This document shows, piece after piece, positions 36,479 through 44,962 of a DNA stretch of 64,000 nucleotides. The notes under the pieces are model-generated. The model searched no databases and was not told the DNA's origin. It saw only the letters and a list, made by a program, of their open reading frames with translations. This DNA comes from Bradyrhizobium sp. NFR13. Its GTDB lineage: Bacteria; Pseudomonadota; Alphaproteobacteria; Rhizobiales; Xanthobacteraceae. Position 1 is the first letter of the stretch. Each line of letters starts with the position of its first letter. Position numbers and translations under genes: made by a program. The DNA lies in contig NZ_FOTP01000002.1 of NCBI RefSeq assembly GCF_900114605.1, forward strand, positions 1,025,440 to 1,089,439, written 5' to 3'.

Positions 36479-38211
36479 AGCGCGCGGTCCAGAAAGTGCC
36501 CCGCCGATGCCGGCGCGGGCTGCACCGGTGCGCCCTCGCGGACCACGATATCGCCAGGCTGCAGATTGGCGCGGATCAGCGCCTGATTGAGCTGGGCCGT
36601 ACCGGCCTGCAATTGCAGCGCCGTTGCCGGCCGCTCCGCCCACATCCGCACCGAGGTCTTGTCGCCGGTCAGCGAGACCAGCGCATGCACCGGGCCAGCG
36701 GGCTCGACATCGAGCGAGAAGCGTGCACGCCAGACCTGCTTGGCCGCTTCAGCCTCGCTGCCATTGCCGCCATCGCGCGAAATCTCGAACTGCGCCATGG
36801 CCGTGCCAGCCGGCACCGCAAATGGAATTTCAAAACTCCAGCGCGGCGATGCCTGATCGAGCCGCGGCGCTGCAAGGCCATCCGCGCGATCCGGCAAGGA
36901 TGCCACCTGCAGCAGCGTCTGGCGCGCCAGTGCGGCATCGGTATCCGCGAGCAGATGATGGACGGTGGCGGTCAGCGGTGCATTGGCCGGGAGTGTAGGC
37001 AGTGCCATCGCCTGCGCCGTCGGCAGCCCACCGCGCAACGGTGGCGGCGGCAGGTTGCTGCGTGCGATGTTGGTGTTGGCACTTGTCTGACCCGCTGGCG
37101 CTTTCGCAGCAGGCAGCAGATCCATCATCATGTTGTCGTCGAACACCAGCGACGCTGCGCTTCCCATGCCCCTCGGAGCCGTCTGCAGCGCTTCCCGAAA
37201 CAGGTTGAGCGCTGCGCCATTGGCAGCCAAGCGTGCAGCCGCTTCGGGGGCTTTCGCCACGGCCGGTGCGGTCTGAGCGGGGACATCGAGCACGGGCTCG
37301 TCTGCGGCGAGAAGTCCAGCCTGCTGCAGCGGATCGTTCTTGATGCTGGCCTTGGGCAACATGACCGCTGTTGCCGCAGCGGCTTGCGCCTGCTGTGCGC
37401 TGACCTGCGCCACGACATTGGGAAGCGCATTTGCCAATGCCGATACTGGCTGCTCCGGCGTAGCCACCGGTGTCGCTGCATTCGCCGTCGCTGCCGTTGT
37501 GCTCTGGGTCTGACTCGCTGTGGCGAGCGTCGTGGCCAACGCCTGGCGCAACACGATCAATGCGGCTTTCATGTCGGGCAACCCGCCTTGCGGCAGCGAT
37601 CCCTTGGCCAGCGACGATTCCAGAAACAGGCCGGAATTCTGGAACGCCGATTTGACGTCCTCGCCGGTGAGCTGGGTATCGAGCGGCGGACGCTGCGCCA
37701 ATACCTGCGCGACCGCCTGCTGCAATTGCGGCGGCAGCCCCTGCAGCGAGGTCACAGCACCGAGATTGGCAAACAGCGTCGCCAGGCTCGCCTGCTGCGT
37801 CACGGCGCTTTGCGTGGCGGTGGAGACAGCCTGCGCTTCAAGCGATGTCAGCTGGATCTTGGAGGTCGCAATGGCATTGGCGAGATTGATTGGCAGGTCT
37901 GGCGCAAGCGTCACATTGCCGGAGGACGCACCACCCGCCTGCCCTGCACTTGTGTTCTGCGGCGTGACGACTGCAAGCTGAACATTGCCGTTGTCCGTCT
38001 TCGACACTGCGAATTGCAGCACCTGCCCGGCCTGCAACGGCACCTGCGATTGCACGTCGATCGTGCTGTGCCCGATGGCGATGCGAACCTGATTGTCTGG
38101 CGAGACTGACAGCACGCGGCCGGCAATCACGCTGCCGGGCTGAAACGCGACTTCGCTCGCCACGCCCTGCGCGGAGACAACCGGTAAGATCGAGTTGACG
38201 GGAGTCGGCAT
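36475..38211 (-). CDS. FliK-like flagellar hook-length control protein
   Basis: 578 residues from ATG at 38211; the frame continues upstream to a GTG at 38223. The long Ala/Gln/Thr-rich centre (about 90-430) is low in complexity, like FliK's ruler. The C-terminal 120 residues carry the Flg_hook signature ([20 protein letters not shown], then [34 protein letters not shown]). FliK measures hook length and signals FlhB to switch export substrates. Here it is paired with an FlhB-C-like gene rather than with a flagellar operon. Confidence 0.83.
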   Translation of the reverse strand: MPTPVNSILPVVSAQGVASEVAFQPGSVIAGRVLSVSPDNQVRIAIGHSTIDVQSQVPLQAGQVLQFAVSKTDNGNVQLAVVTPQNTSAGQAGGASSGNVTLAPDLPINLANAIATSKIQLTSLEAQAVSTATQSAVTQQASLATLFANLGAVTSLQGLPPQLQQAVAQVLAQRPPLDTQLTGEDVKSAFQNSGLFLESSLAKGSLPQGGLPDMKAALIVLRQALATTLATASQTQSTTAATANAATPVATPEQPVSALANALPNVVAQVSAQQAQAAAATAVMLPKASIKNDPLQQAGLLAADEPVLDVPAQTAPAVAKAPEAAARLAANGAALNLFREALQTAPRGMGSAASLVFDDNMMMDLLPAAKAPAGQTSANTNIARSNLPPPPLRGGLPTAQAMALPTLPANAPLTATVHHLLADTDAALARQTLLQVASLPDRADGLAAPRLDQASPRWSFEIPFAVPAGTAMAQFEISRDGGNGSEAEAAKQVWRARFSLDVEPAGPVHALVSLTGDKTSVRMWAERPATALQLQAGTAQLNQALIRANLQPGDIVVREGAPVQPAPASAGHFLDRAL

Positions 38212-38268
38212 GGTGAGCTGCACCGGACAATGGTGCGGCTACGCTAGTTAACGGTCGTTAACTTCCAA

Positions 38269-39060
38269 TTAACCCGCTGACGGTGCGACCGCCTTCAGCA
38301 CCAGCACGGCGGCCTTGAAATCCACCTGTCGCGCCGCGCGCCGCGCAGCGACTTCCTCGTCGAGACCCCACTTCTCGATATTCCAGTCCTCGTCGACAAA
38401 GGCGGCGGTCCAGACCTGATCGGCATTCAGATGGCCATGGAGCAGCGCCAGCGCGAGCAGCGCCGAACCGGTAATCGTGGTCACCAGATGCAGCGCGGCG
38501 ATCGCCCATGGATCGCTCGGCAGCGCCGCGCGGGCAGATGCGACAGCCTGTTCGGGCTGGCTGACATGCACGATGCCCTCGGCCAGAATGAAATGCGCGC
38601 CGAGATCATCGGCAGCCCAGAACAAGACGGGGTCCCACGCCGCAGCCTCGCGCGCGATAAGCGCCTCGGGATAGCTCGCGCGGTAGAACAAGAGATCGGT
38701 ACTGAAGTATTTTGCGATATCGTCAGCCACCGCCTGGGTCTGCGCCTCATCGCGGATCGCATCGATCACGCTGTTGGCCAGTCGCGTCACCGGCATGCTC
38801 GTGGGATCGATGACATCCTGCTGCGCGTCCCATTCCGCAACCATGACCTCGGCAATGGCTGATGTAGGAACGACCAGCGGATGGCGCGATGGCGTACGGA
38901 CGGTCTTGTCGTCGAGGGTGATGGCAAAGCCGTTCGGTGTTTCGCTAAAGCCGACGGTCTTGTAGAAACGCTTGCGCTGCGGGCCACGCGTCGACTGTCG
39001 CACCGCTTCTTGCGGATCGAGCTGCGACTGGCCGAACACGTCGTCAAACAATTCACGCAT
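38269..39060 (-). CDS. ATP12-family F1-ATPase assembly chaperone
   Basis: 263 residues matching ATP12, which in mitochondria binds the F1 alpha subunit during assembly; bacterial forms are restricted mainly to Alphaproteobacteria. Conserved segments: KTVGFSETPNGFAITLDDKTVRTPSR, AEWDAQQDVIDPTSMPVTRLANS and DLLFYRASYPEAL. It is presumably cytoplasmic. ATG at 39060. The atp operon is not in the window. Confidence 0.92.
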   Translation of the reverse strand: MRELFDDVFGQSQLDPQEAVRQSTRGPQRKRFYKTVGFSETPNGFAITLDDKTVRTPSRHPLVVPTSAIAEVMVAEWDAQQDVIDPTSMPVTRLANSVIDAIRDEAQTQAVADDIAKYFSTDLLFYRASYPEALIAREAAAWDPVLFWAADDLGAHFILAEGIVHVSQPEQAVASARAALPSDPWAIAALHLVTTITGSALLALALLHGHLNADQVWTAAFVDEDWNIEKWGLDEEVAARRAARQVDFKAAVLVLKAVAPSAG

Positions 39061-39135
39061 CGATGGTCCAGGTCCTGTTATCCCGCCATACCTTTACGCG
39101 ACAGACAGGCGCCACGCGAGATCAAATCGCGCGTG

Positions 39136-39459
39136 TCAGCGATTGGCGCAGGCTCGTGAATAGGTCGCACGATCATTGGGACCGAGACCCGCAGCGGCGC
39201 CATCCTGAAGGCAGTCGGTGATACGATCGCTGAAGGATCTCCGCGCCTGCGGTACGTTCTGCTGCCGCGGCAGATCGCCGAGCTGAGGCACGACCGGTAC
39301 TTCGATCCGCGGTGGTGGCGGCGCCGGCGGCAGCGGCGTGATCAGCGCCGGATTGCCGGGCACGCCAATATACTGCGCCAATGCCGGCGCAGCGGACAAC
39401 ACCACCACAACGGCGACCGACATAGCGAATGGGATGGAACGATGCCTCATCCGCCTCAT
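39136..39459 (-). CDS. Small secreted proline-rich protein, unknown
   Basis: 107 residues from ATG at 39459 (another ATG at 39450). Signal peptide ends near ALAQYIG. The mature part has a Pro-rich run (PLPPAPPPPRIEVPVV) and two cysteines in a C-terminal TDCLQDGAAAGLG region. No family recognised. Lies 29 bases after bluB on the same strand. Confidence 0.68.
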   Translation of the reverse strand: MRRMRHRSIPFAMSVAVVVVLSAAPALAQYIGVPGNPALITPLPPAPPPPRIEVPVVPQLGDLPRQQNVPQARRSFSDRITDCLQDGAAAGLGPNDRATYSRACANR

Positions 39460-39488
39460 GTCGTCACGATCCCGCGTCACATCAAGTG

Positions 39489-40169
39489 TCAGCGCCGGAC
39501 AATGTGATCCGCCGCCATGTGACGGCGTTCCCATCCGGCGCGCTCGAGTTCCGGCCGATCATCATTGATCTCGGGATAGCCGATGCAGAAATAGCCGATC
39601 AGCCGCCAATCACGGGGGATATCGAGCGTCACTGCGATGGCGGCAGGATCGAGGATCGAGACCCAGCCCATACCGATGCCCTCTGCGCGCGCGGCGAGCC
39701 ACATGGTCGCGATCGCCGTCACCACCGAATAATCCACCATCTCCGGCATGGTGCGGCGGCCGAGGCCGTGGCCGACATCCGTCGTGTGATCTGCAAACAC
39801 CGCGAGGTGGCATGGCGCTTCGCGCAGGCCGGCGAGCTTGAGCGTCGCATAGTTCTGCGCGCGTTCGCCGGTATAAGCGCTCAATGCCTCGGCATTGCAG
39901 GCGCTGAAATTCTCCAGCACCGCCTGACGGCGTGACGCGTCATCGACAATGACGAAGCGCCACGGCTGGCTCAGACCCACCGAAGGGGCAAGGCACGCAG
40001 TATCGATCAGGCGATCGAGAAAGCCCACAGGCAATGGATCGGACTTGAAGTGCCTGATATCACGGCGCCACACGAACAGGTCATGCAGGCGCGCGCAAAA
40101 CGCGGCGTCGAACTCCGGTGCCCCGGTTGCTGCCGGCGTCGCGCGCGGAATGTCGTCGGAGCCCGACAA
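39489..40169 (-). CDS. bluB: 5,6-dimethylbenzimidazole synthase
   Basis: 226 residues. BluB cleaves reduced FMN with O2 to give 5,6-dimethylbenzimidazole, the lower ligand of vitamin B12. Signature segments: WRRDIRHFKSDPLP, APSVGLSQPWRFVIV and ARAEGIGMGWVSILDP. The only plausible start is TTG at 40169, four bases after the rluC stop, with AGGG just upstream; no early ATG exists in frame. Translational coupling to rluC is implied. No cob genes are adjacent. Confidence 0.9.
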   Translation of the reverse strand: MSGSDDIPRATPAATGAPEFDAAFCARLHDLFVWRRDIRHFKSDPLPVGFLDRLIDTACLAPSVGLSQPWRFVIVDDASRRQAVLENFSACNAEALSAYTGERAQNYATLKLAGLREAPCHLAVFADHTTDVGHGLGRRTMPEMVDYSVVTAIATMWLAARAEGIGMGWVSILDPAAIAVTLDIPRDWRLIGYFCIGYPEINDDRPELERAGWERRHMAADHIVRR

Positions 40170-40173
40170 CGCC

Positions 40174-41634
40174 CTACTCTTCCGGTGCGTTCTCGATCGG
40201 ATCGAACCGGTCGTGTTCGAGACCGAGCAAGTTCCACGATTGCAGCATATGCGGCGGCAGCGGTGCGGTCGCGTCGATCACGCCGCCGCGCGGATGCGGG
40301 ATCACGATGCGGCGCGCCAGGAGATGCAGGCGCTTCTGGATTCCGCCGGGCAGCTGCCAGTTCTCGATGTTGAAATATTTGGGATCGCCGACGATGGCGT
40401 GGCCGATATGCGCCATATGCGCGCGCAACTGATGCGTACGTCCGGTCACGGGCTTGAGCGACACCCAGGCGAGCTTCTGCGCCGAGGTCTCCACGACGGC
40501 ATAATACGTCACCGCGTGGCTCGCGCCCTCGTCGCCATGTTTGGCGACACGCATGATCGTGTCCTCCTCGTTCTCTTCCTTGGCCAGATAGGTCGAGATG
40601 CGGCCCTGCTTCGGCTTTGGCACGCCGGCAACCAGCGCCCAATACATCTTGCGCGCGGATCGTTCGCGAAATGCGCCGGTCAGATGGGTCGCGGCGAAAC
40701 GTGTCTTCGCGATCAGCAGACAGCCGGATGTTTCCTTGTCGAGCCGGTGCACCAGCCGCGGCTTCTGGCCTTTCGCGTCGCGCATCACCTCGAGCATCAT
40801 ATCGACGTGCCGCGTTGTGCCCGAACCGCCCTGCACCGCGAGGCCGGCCGGCTTGTTCAGCACCATGACGTCTGCATCCTCGTAGATCGTCATCTCCTTG
40901 AGGGCTTCGAGCGTCTTCGTTGCGGCTTCGGAGAGCACGCCCACAACCTTCGGCGCGTCAAGCTTGAGCGGCGGAATACGGACGGTCTGTCCCTCTTCCA
41001 GGCGATCCTTGCTGTCGGCGCGCTTGCCGTTCACGCGCAGCTCGCCTTTGCGGACGATGCGCTGGATGTGTGAGAATGACAGGCCGGGGAAATGCGCCTC
41101 GAGAAAGCGATCGACGCGCATGCCGTTCTCGTCGGGCGTAACGATGATGTTTTGCACGGCGGTGGGCAGCGGCGCTGGTGCGACTTCGGCTTTCGCTGGC
41201 GCTTCTTCGAGATAGGGCTTGGCCGGCCGCGCCTCGCGCAGCGGCGCATTGCCATAGCGTGGCGCGGGCTTGCCGCCGGGACGCAGACCGGAAGGACGCG
41301 AGCTCGGTGGACGCTTGCTGCCCGATCGCTCGGAGCGTTGCGGCCCATCGAAGCGCTCGGCCCGTTCGGCGCGCTGAGGGCGTTCGGATCGCTCGGCACG
41401 TTCCGGCCGCTCGGACCACTCCGAACGTTCACCGGCACGCGCGCGCGACGGACGCGCGCTCATCGGGCGATCGCTGCTCACGCGGCCGGCCTTGCCGAAT
41501 GACGGCCGGTCACCCTTCGAAGATGCGGCTTTCGAGGCAGCGCCCTTCGATGCGGTTCCCTTGCCACGCGGCGCCTTGCTGCGCTCACCACCGGGGCCAC
41601 GCTTGGCGAGAGGCTTCTTGTCGCGACGGCTCAT
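40174..41634 (-). CDS. rluC: RluC/RluD-family 23S rRNA pseudouridine synthase with long basic N-terminal arm
   Basis: 486 residues. An N-terminal region of about 160 residues is full of Arg, Ser, Pro, Glu and Lys with repeating RSERPERAERSERPQRAER-like units. The S4 RNA-binding domain (about 173-225) follows, then the catalytic domain with HRLDKETSG, where Asp299 is the nucleophile. It isomerises uridines to pseudouridine in 23S rRNA helices. The arm is far longer than in E. coli RluC (about 319 residues in total) and may bind RNA. Start overlaps the rarA stop by four bases. Confidence 0.9.
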   Translation of the reverse strand: MSRRDKKPLAKRGPGGERSKAPRGKGTASKGAASKAASSKGDRPSFGKAGRVSSDRPMSARPSRARAGERSEWSERPERAERSERPQRAERAERFDGPQRSERSGSKRPPSSRPSGLRPGGKPAPRYGNAPLREARPAKPYLEEAPAKAEVAPAPLPTAVQNIIVTPDENGMRVDRFLEAHFPGLSFSHIQRIVRKGELRVNGKRADSKDRLEEGQTVRIPPLKLDAPKVVGVLSEAATKTLEALKEMTIYEDADVMVLNKPAGLAVQGGSGTTRHVDMMLEVMRDAKGQKPRLVHRLDKETSGCLLIAKTRFAATHLTGAFRERSARKMYWALVAGVPKPKQGRISTYLAKEENEEDTIMRVAKHGDEGASHAVTYYAVVETSAQKLAWVSLKPVTGRTHQLRAHMAHIGHAIVGDPKYFNIENWQLPGGIQKRLHLLARRIVIPHPRGGVIDATAPLPPHMLQSWNLLGLEHDRFDPIENAPEE

Positions 41635-42962
41635 GATTGTCTCTCGTTCCTCAGCCTGGCCCAGTAGTCCAGCCGCTTGCGAATCTCGCGTTCGAACCCG
41701 CGTTCCGGCGGATCATAGAAGGTCTGCCGCCCCAAGGCTTCCGGGAAATAGTCTTGCCCGGAGAAACCTTCTGGCGTGTCGTGGTCGTATTGGTACCCGT
41801 CACCATAGCCTTCCGATTTCATCAGCTTGGTCGGCGAGTTCAGAATGTGCTTCGGTGGCAGCAGCGAGCCGCCCTCCTTCGCTGTCCGCATCGCAGCCTT
41901 ATAGGCGGTATAGGCAGCGTTCGATTTCGGCGCGGTGGCGATGTAGATCACCGCCTGCGCGATGGCGAGTTCGCCCTCGGGATGGCCGAGGAAATCATAG
42001 GCGTCCTTGGCGGCATTGCAGATCACCAGCGCCTGCGGATCGGCAAGACCGATATCCTCCACCGCCATCCGCACCACGCGGCGCGCCAGAAACAGTGGGT
42101 CCTCGCCGGCATCCAGCATGCGGCACAGGTAATATAGCGCGGCGTCGGGATCGCTGCCGCGCACCGATTTATGCAATGCAGAGATTAGATTGTAATGGCC
42201 ATCGGCCGACTTGTCGTAGATCGGCGCGCGGCGCTGCAGGATGTCCTGCAGTTGCGCGGCGTTGAACACTTCATTGGTCCGCGCAGCGCGCCATACTTCT
42301 TCGACCAGTGTCAGTGCAGCGCGGCCATCGCCATCGGCCATACGCACCAGCACGGCGCGCGCCTCCGCATCGAGCGGCAGCGACCGGCCCTCGATCTTCT
42401 CCGCGTTTGCGAACAGCTTCTCGATCGCCGCCGCATCCAGTGACTGGAACACCAGCACGCGCGAACGCGACAACAGAGCGGCATTGAGTTCGAAGGACGG
42501 GTTCTCGGTGGTGGCGCCGACCAGCACCACGGTGCCGTCTTCCATCACCGGCAAGAACGAATCCTGCTGCGCCTTGTTGAAGCGATGCACCTCGTCGACG
42601 AACAGCAGCGTGCCCTTGCCCATCTCGCGGCGCGCGCGCGCAGCTTCGAACACTTTCTTCAGATCAGCGACGCCGGAGAACACCGCAGATATCTGCTCGA
42701 ATTGAAGCTCCGTCGCATCTGCAAGCAGCCGCGCGACCGTGGTCTTGCCGGTGCCGGGCGGCCCCCAGAATACCAGCGAGCCCAGCGTGCGCGTCTCCAG
42801 CATCCGCGTCAGCGCGCCATCGGGGCCAAGGATATGATCCTGCCCGACCACATCGGACAGCACGCGCGGCCGCAGCCGCTCAGGTAGCGGACGCGGCGCA
42901 TCCTGCTCCAGCCCGGCTGCGGCAAACAGGTTTGCAGAAGGCGTGGGTTGTTTCGGGCTCAT
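41631..42962 (-). CDS. rarA: RarA (MgsA), replication-associated recombination AAA+ ATPase
   Basis: 443 residues from ATG at 42962; the longer frame reaching 43016 is not supported. AAA+ Walker A GPPGTGKTT and Walker B LLFVDEVHRFNK, sensor region VLVGATTENPSF. The C-terminal helical half assembles a tetramer. RarA acts at stalled replication forks with RecA and SSB. ATGA overlaps on both sides: with htrA upstream (42959-42962) and rluC downstream (41631-41634). Confidence 0.95.
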   Translation of the reverse strand: MSPKQPTPSANLFAAAGLEQDAPRPLPERLRPRVLSDVVGQDHILGPDGALTRMLETRTLGSLVFWGPPGTGKTTVARLLADATELQFEQISAVFSGVADLKKVFEAARARREMGKGTLLFVDEVHRFNKAQQDSFLPVMEDGTVVLVGATTENPSFELNAALLSRSRVLVFQSLDAAAIEKLFANAEKIEGRSLPLDAEARAVLVRMADGDGRAALTLVEEVWRAARTNEVFNAAQLQDILQRRAPIYDKSADGHYNLISALHKSVRGSDPDAALYYLCRMLDAGEDPLFLARRVVRMAVEDIGLADPQALVICNAAKDAYDFLGHPEGELAIAQAVIYIATAPKSNAAYTAYKAAMRTAKEGGSLLPPKHILNSPTKLMKSEGYGDGYQYDHDTPEGFSGQDYFPEALGRQTFYDPPERGFEREIRKRLDYWARLRNERQS

Positions 42963-44374
42963 CCGCCGAGTGTAACGTTGATTTGCTGGCCGCCGCGCAC
43001 GACCACGATGCGCCACAGCCGCGCGCCCTCGCGCGTCACCTTGTCGAGATCGCTGGTCTTGCCGATCTTGGTCCCGTTGACCGCAACGATGAGATCGCCC
43101 TTCTGGAAGCCGACACCAGCCGCAGTGGCGGTGTCCGTCAGCTCGGTGATGACAACGCCCTCGGTGCTGGAATCCAGCCGCAACTCGTCGGCAACGGCCG
43201 GCGAGATATTGGCGACCTTGGCGCCCTGGAATGGCGAGCGCGCCGTCAGCGTGATCTCGTCACGGCCGGTGTCGGGCGCAGCTTCGAGTGCAACGGTCAG
43301 CTTCACCGGCTTACCGCCACGTTGCGCATCGAGCTGTGCGGTGCCGCCGAGCGGCCGCGTCGCGAAGCGATATTCGAATGCATTCGGATCCTCGATGGTC
43401 TGGCCATCGATGGCAGTCACGAGATCGGAGACCTTGAGGCCGGCCTTTGCCGCCGGGCTGTTCGCCGTGACATTGACGACCAGCGCGCCTGACGGTGTCT
43501 TGAGACCGAGCGTCTCGGCGATTTCAGGCGTGATGTTCTGCAGCCGCGCGCCAAGCCACGGACGCTTCACGGCCTTACCGCCTGATTTGGCGGAGGCAAC
43601 GACGACGCGCACCATGTTGGCCGGAATCGCGAAGCCGATGCCCTGCGAGCCGCCGGAGCGCGAGAAGATCGCGGTGTTCACGCCGACCAGCTTGCCGGTC
43701 ATGTCGACCAGCGCGCCGCCGGAATTGCCGGGATTGATCGCAGCATCGGTCTGGATGAAGAACTGATAGTCGGTGATGCCGACCTGCGTACGCGCCAGCG
43801 CGGACACGATGCCGTGGGTCACGGTCTGGCCGACGCCGAACGGATTGCCGATGGCGAGCACGACGTCACCAACCAGCAGATCGTCGGAGTTGGAGAAATC
43901 CAGGGTCGGGAATTTCTCTTTCGTGTCCTTGATGCGCAGCACTGCCAGATCGGTGCGGCTGTCCTTCAGCACGATCTCGGCCTCGAACTCGCGCTTGTCC
44001 GCCAGCGACACCTTCACCTGGTCGGCGCCTTCAATGACGTGGTTGTTGGTGACGACGAGGCCCGAGGCATCGACCATTACGCCGGAACCGAGCGAGCGCT
44101 GCATCTGTTCCGGCTGCATGCCCTGCCCGCCGAAGAAGCGGCGGAACACCGGATCGTCCAGCAGCGGATTACGGTTCTGCACGGTCTTGGCCGCATAGAC
44201 GTTCACCACGGCCGGCTGCACCCGCTGCACGATCGGCGCGTAGGACAGCTTCATTTCCGTGGGCGACGTCGGGACCCGGCGATCTTGTGCAACAGCCGGC
44301 GCGAGTGCGGAGGACAGAACAATGACGCACAGAGCGGAAGCGGCAGCAGCGTTGCGGAAAAATGGGATCATCAT
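42959..44374 (-). CDS. DegP/HtrA-family periplasmic serine protease (Do)
   Basis: 471 residues from ATG at 44374 (a second ATG at 44371 has better spacing to GAGG). A signal peptide ends near APAVAQ. Trypsin-like domain with catalytic triad His112 (NNHVIEG), Asp142 (RTDLAV) and Ser218 (NPGNSGG). Two PDZ domains follow (about 265-355 and 370-465). It degrades or refolds misfolded envelope proteins. The frame reaches 44770 opposite the HxlR gene, but that part is not real. Stop overlaps the rarA start by four bases. Confidence 0.93.
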   Translation of the reverse strand: MMIPFFRNAAAASALCVIVLSSALAPAVAQDRRVPTSPTEMKLSYAPIVQRVQPAVVNVYAAKTVQNRNPLLDDPVFRRFFGGQGMQPEQMQRSLGSGVMVDASGLVVTNNHVIEGADQVKVSLADKREFEAEIVLKDSRTDLAVLRIKDTKEKFPTLDFSNSDDLLVGDVVLAIGNPFGVGQTVTHGIVSALARTQVGITDYQFFIQTDAAINPGNSGGALVDMTGKLVGVNTAIFSRSGGSQGIGFAIPANMVRVVVASAKSGGKAVKRPWLGARLQNITPEIAETLGLKTPSGALVVNVTANSPAAKAGLKVSDLVTAIDGQTIEDPNAFEYRFATRPLGGTAQLDAQRGGKPVKLTVALEAAPDTGRDEITLTARSPFQGAKVANISPAVADELRLDSSTEGVVITELTDTATAAGVGFQKGDLIVAVNGTKIGKTSDLDKVTREGARLWRIVVVRGGQQINVTLGG

Positions 44375-44436
44375 GGCCTCTTTGAGGAAATCGCGGCGAA
44401 TATAGGCTGCTGAGCGGGGCAATAGAAGGGCAGGAA

Positions 44437-44841
44437 CTAGCCTGCGTCCGCCGGCACATCCTTCTCCACCGGCGCTTTTTTGCGCGGCTGGGGCGCTGCG
44501 GCCGCGACCGACTTCTGGCGCATCTTGTGCGCGTCTCCCCACGCCTTGAGGGCATCGATGACCGGACGCAATCCGAGCCCGGTTTCCGACAGTGCATATT
44601 CGACCCGCGGGGGGACCTCGGCATAGACCGTCCGGACGATCAGCCCATCCTCTTCGAGCGCGCGCAGCTGCTTGGTCAGCATGCGCTGGGTGATCCGTGG
44701 CATCAGCTTGCGCAGCTCGCCGAAACGCAGCCGCCCCTGCTGCAAATGATACAGGATCACGCCCTTCCACTTGCCATCGATCAGATCGAGCGTCACCTCG
44801 ACCGGACAGCCCGGCCCATTGCCGAAATCACGCCGTTTCAC
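44437..44841 (-). CDS. HxlR-family transcriptional regulator
   Basis: 134 residues. Winged-helix HxlR core: CPVEVTLDLIDGKWKGVILYHL, LRFGELRKLMPRITQRMLTKQLRALEEDGLI. The early Cys (Cys12 in GPGCPVEV) is at the position used by redox-sensing members such as YodB and HypR. The tail is Lys/Pro/Ala-rich. GTG start at 44841. Divergent from the MDR gene; a strong dyad lies between them. Likely represses the MDR gene and itself in response to quinones, aldehydes or other electrophiles. Confidence 0.88.
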   Translation of the reverse strand: MKRRDFGNGPGCPVEVTLDLIDGKWKGVILYHLQQGRLRFGELRKLMPRITQRMLTKQLRALEEDGLIVRTVYAEVPPRVEYALSETGLGLRPVIDALKAWGDAHKMRQKSVAAAAPQPRKKAPVEKDVPADAG

Positions 44842-44884
44842 CGCAAATTTCCAATAGTATCCATTCGGTGACTATATCCCTGAA

Positions 44885-44910
44885 ATGACAGTACTTGCAA
44901 TTATTGTCAT
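44885..44910. promoter_or_regulatory. Strong 26-base dyad, likely HxlR operator
   Basis: Outer arms ATGACA (44885-44890) and TGTCAT (44905-44910) are perfect inverses, and 11 of the 13 base pairs of the whole dyad match. It lies between the HxlR GTG (44841) and the MDR ATG (44963). The inner TACTTGCAATTA resembles known HxlR-family sites with TACT half-elements. A second weak pair, ATAGT (44854) and ACTAT (44871), lies nearer to the regulator. Confidence 0.65.
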
Positions 44911-44962
44911 GCCGGGACACCTCTTTTGGGACATTCCCGCTATAAGCTACGGAGCGCACCCA

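Noticed and set aside
36496..38109. A 537-codon plus-strand frame opposite the FliK-like gene
   Set aside because: Its composition (Arg, Cys, Gln, His runs) is typical of a shadow frame, and the minus strand has a proper Flg_hook domain.
44375..44770. N-terminal extension of the HtrA frame
   Set aside because: It overlaps the HxlR gene in another frame and would place a signal peptide inside the protein.
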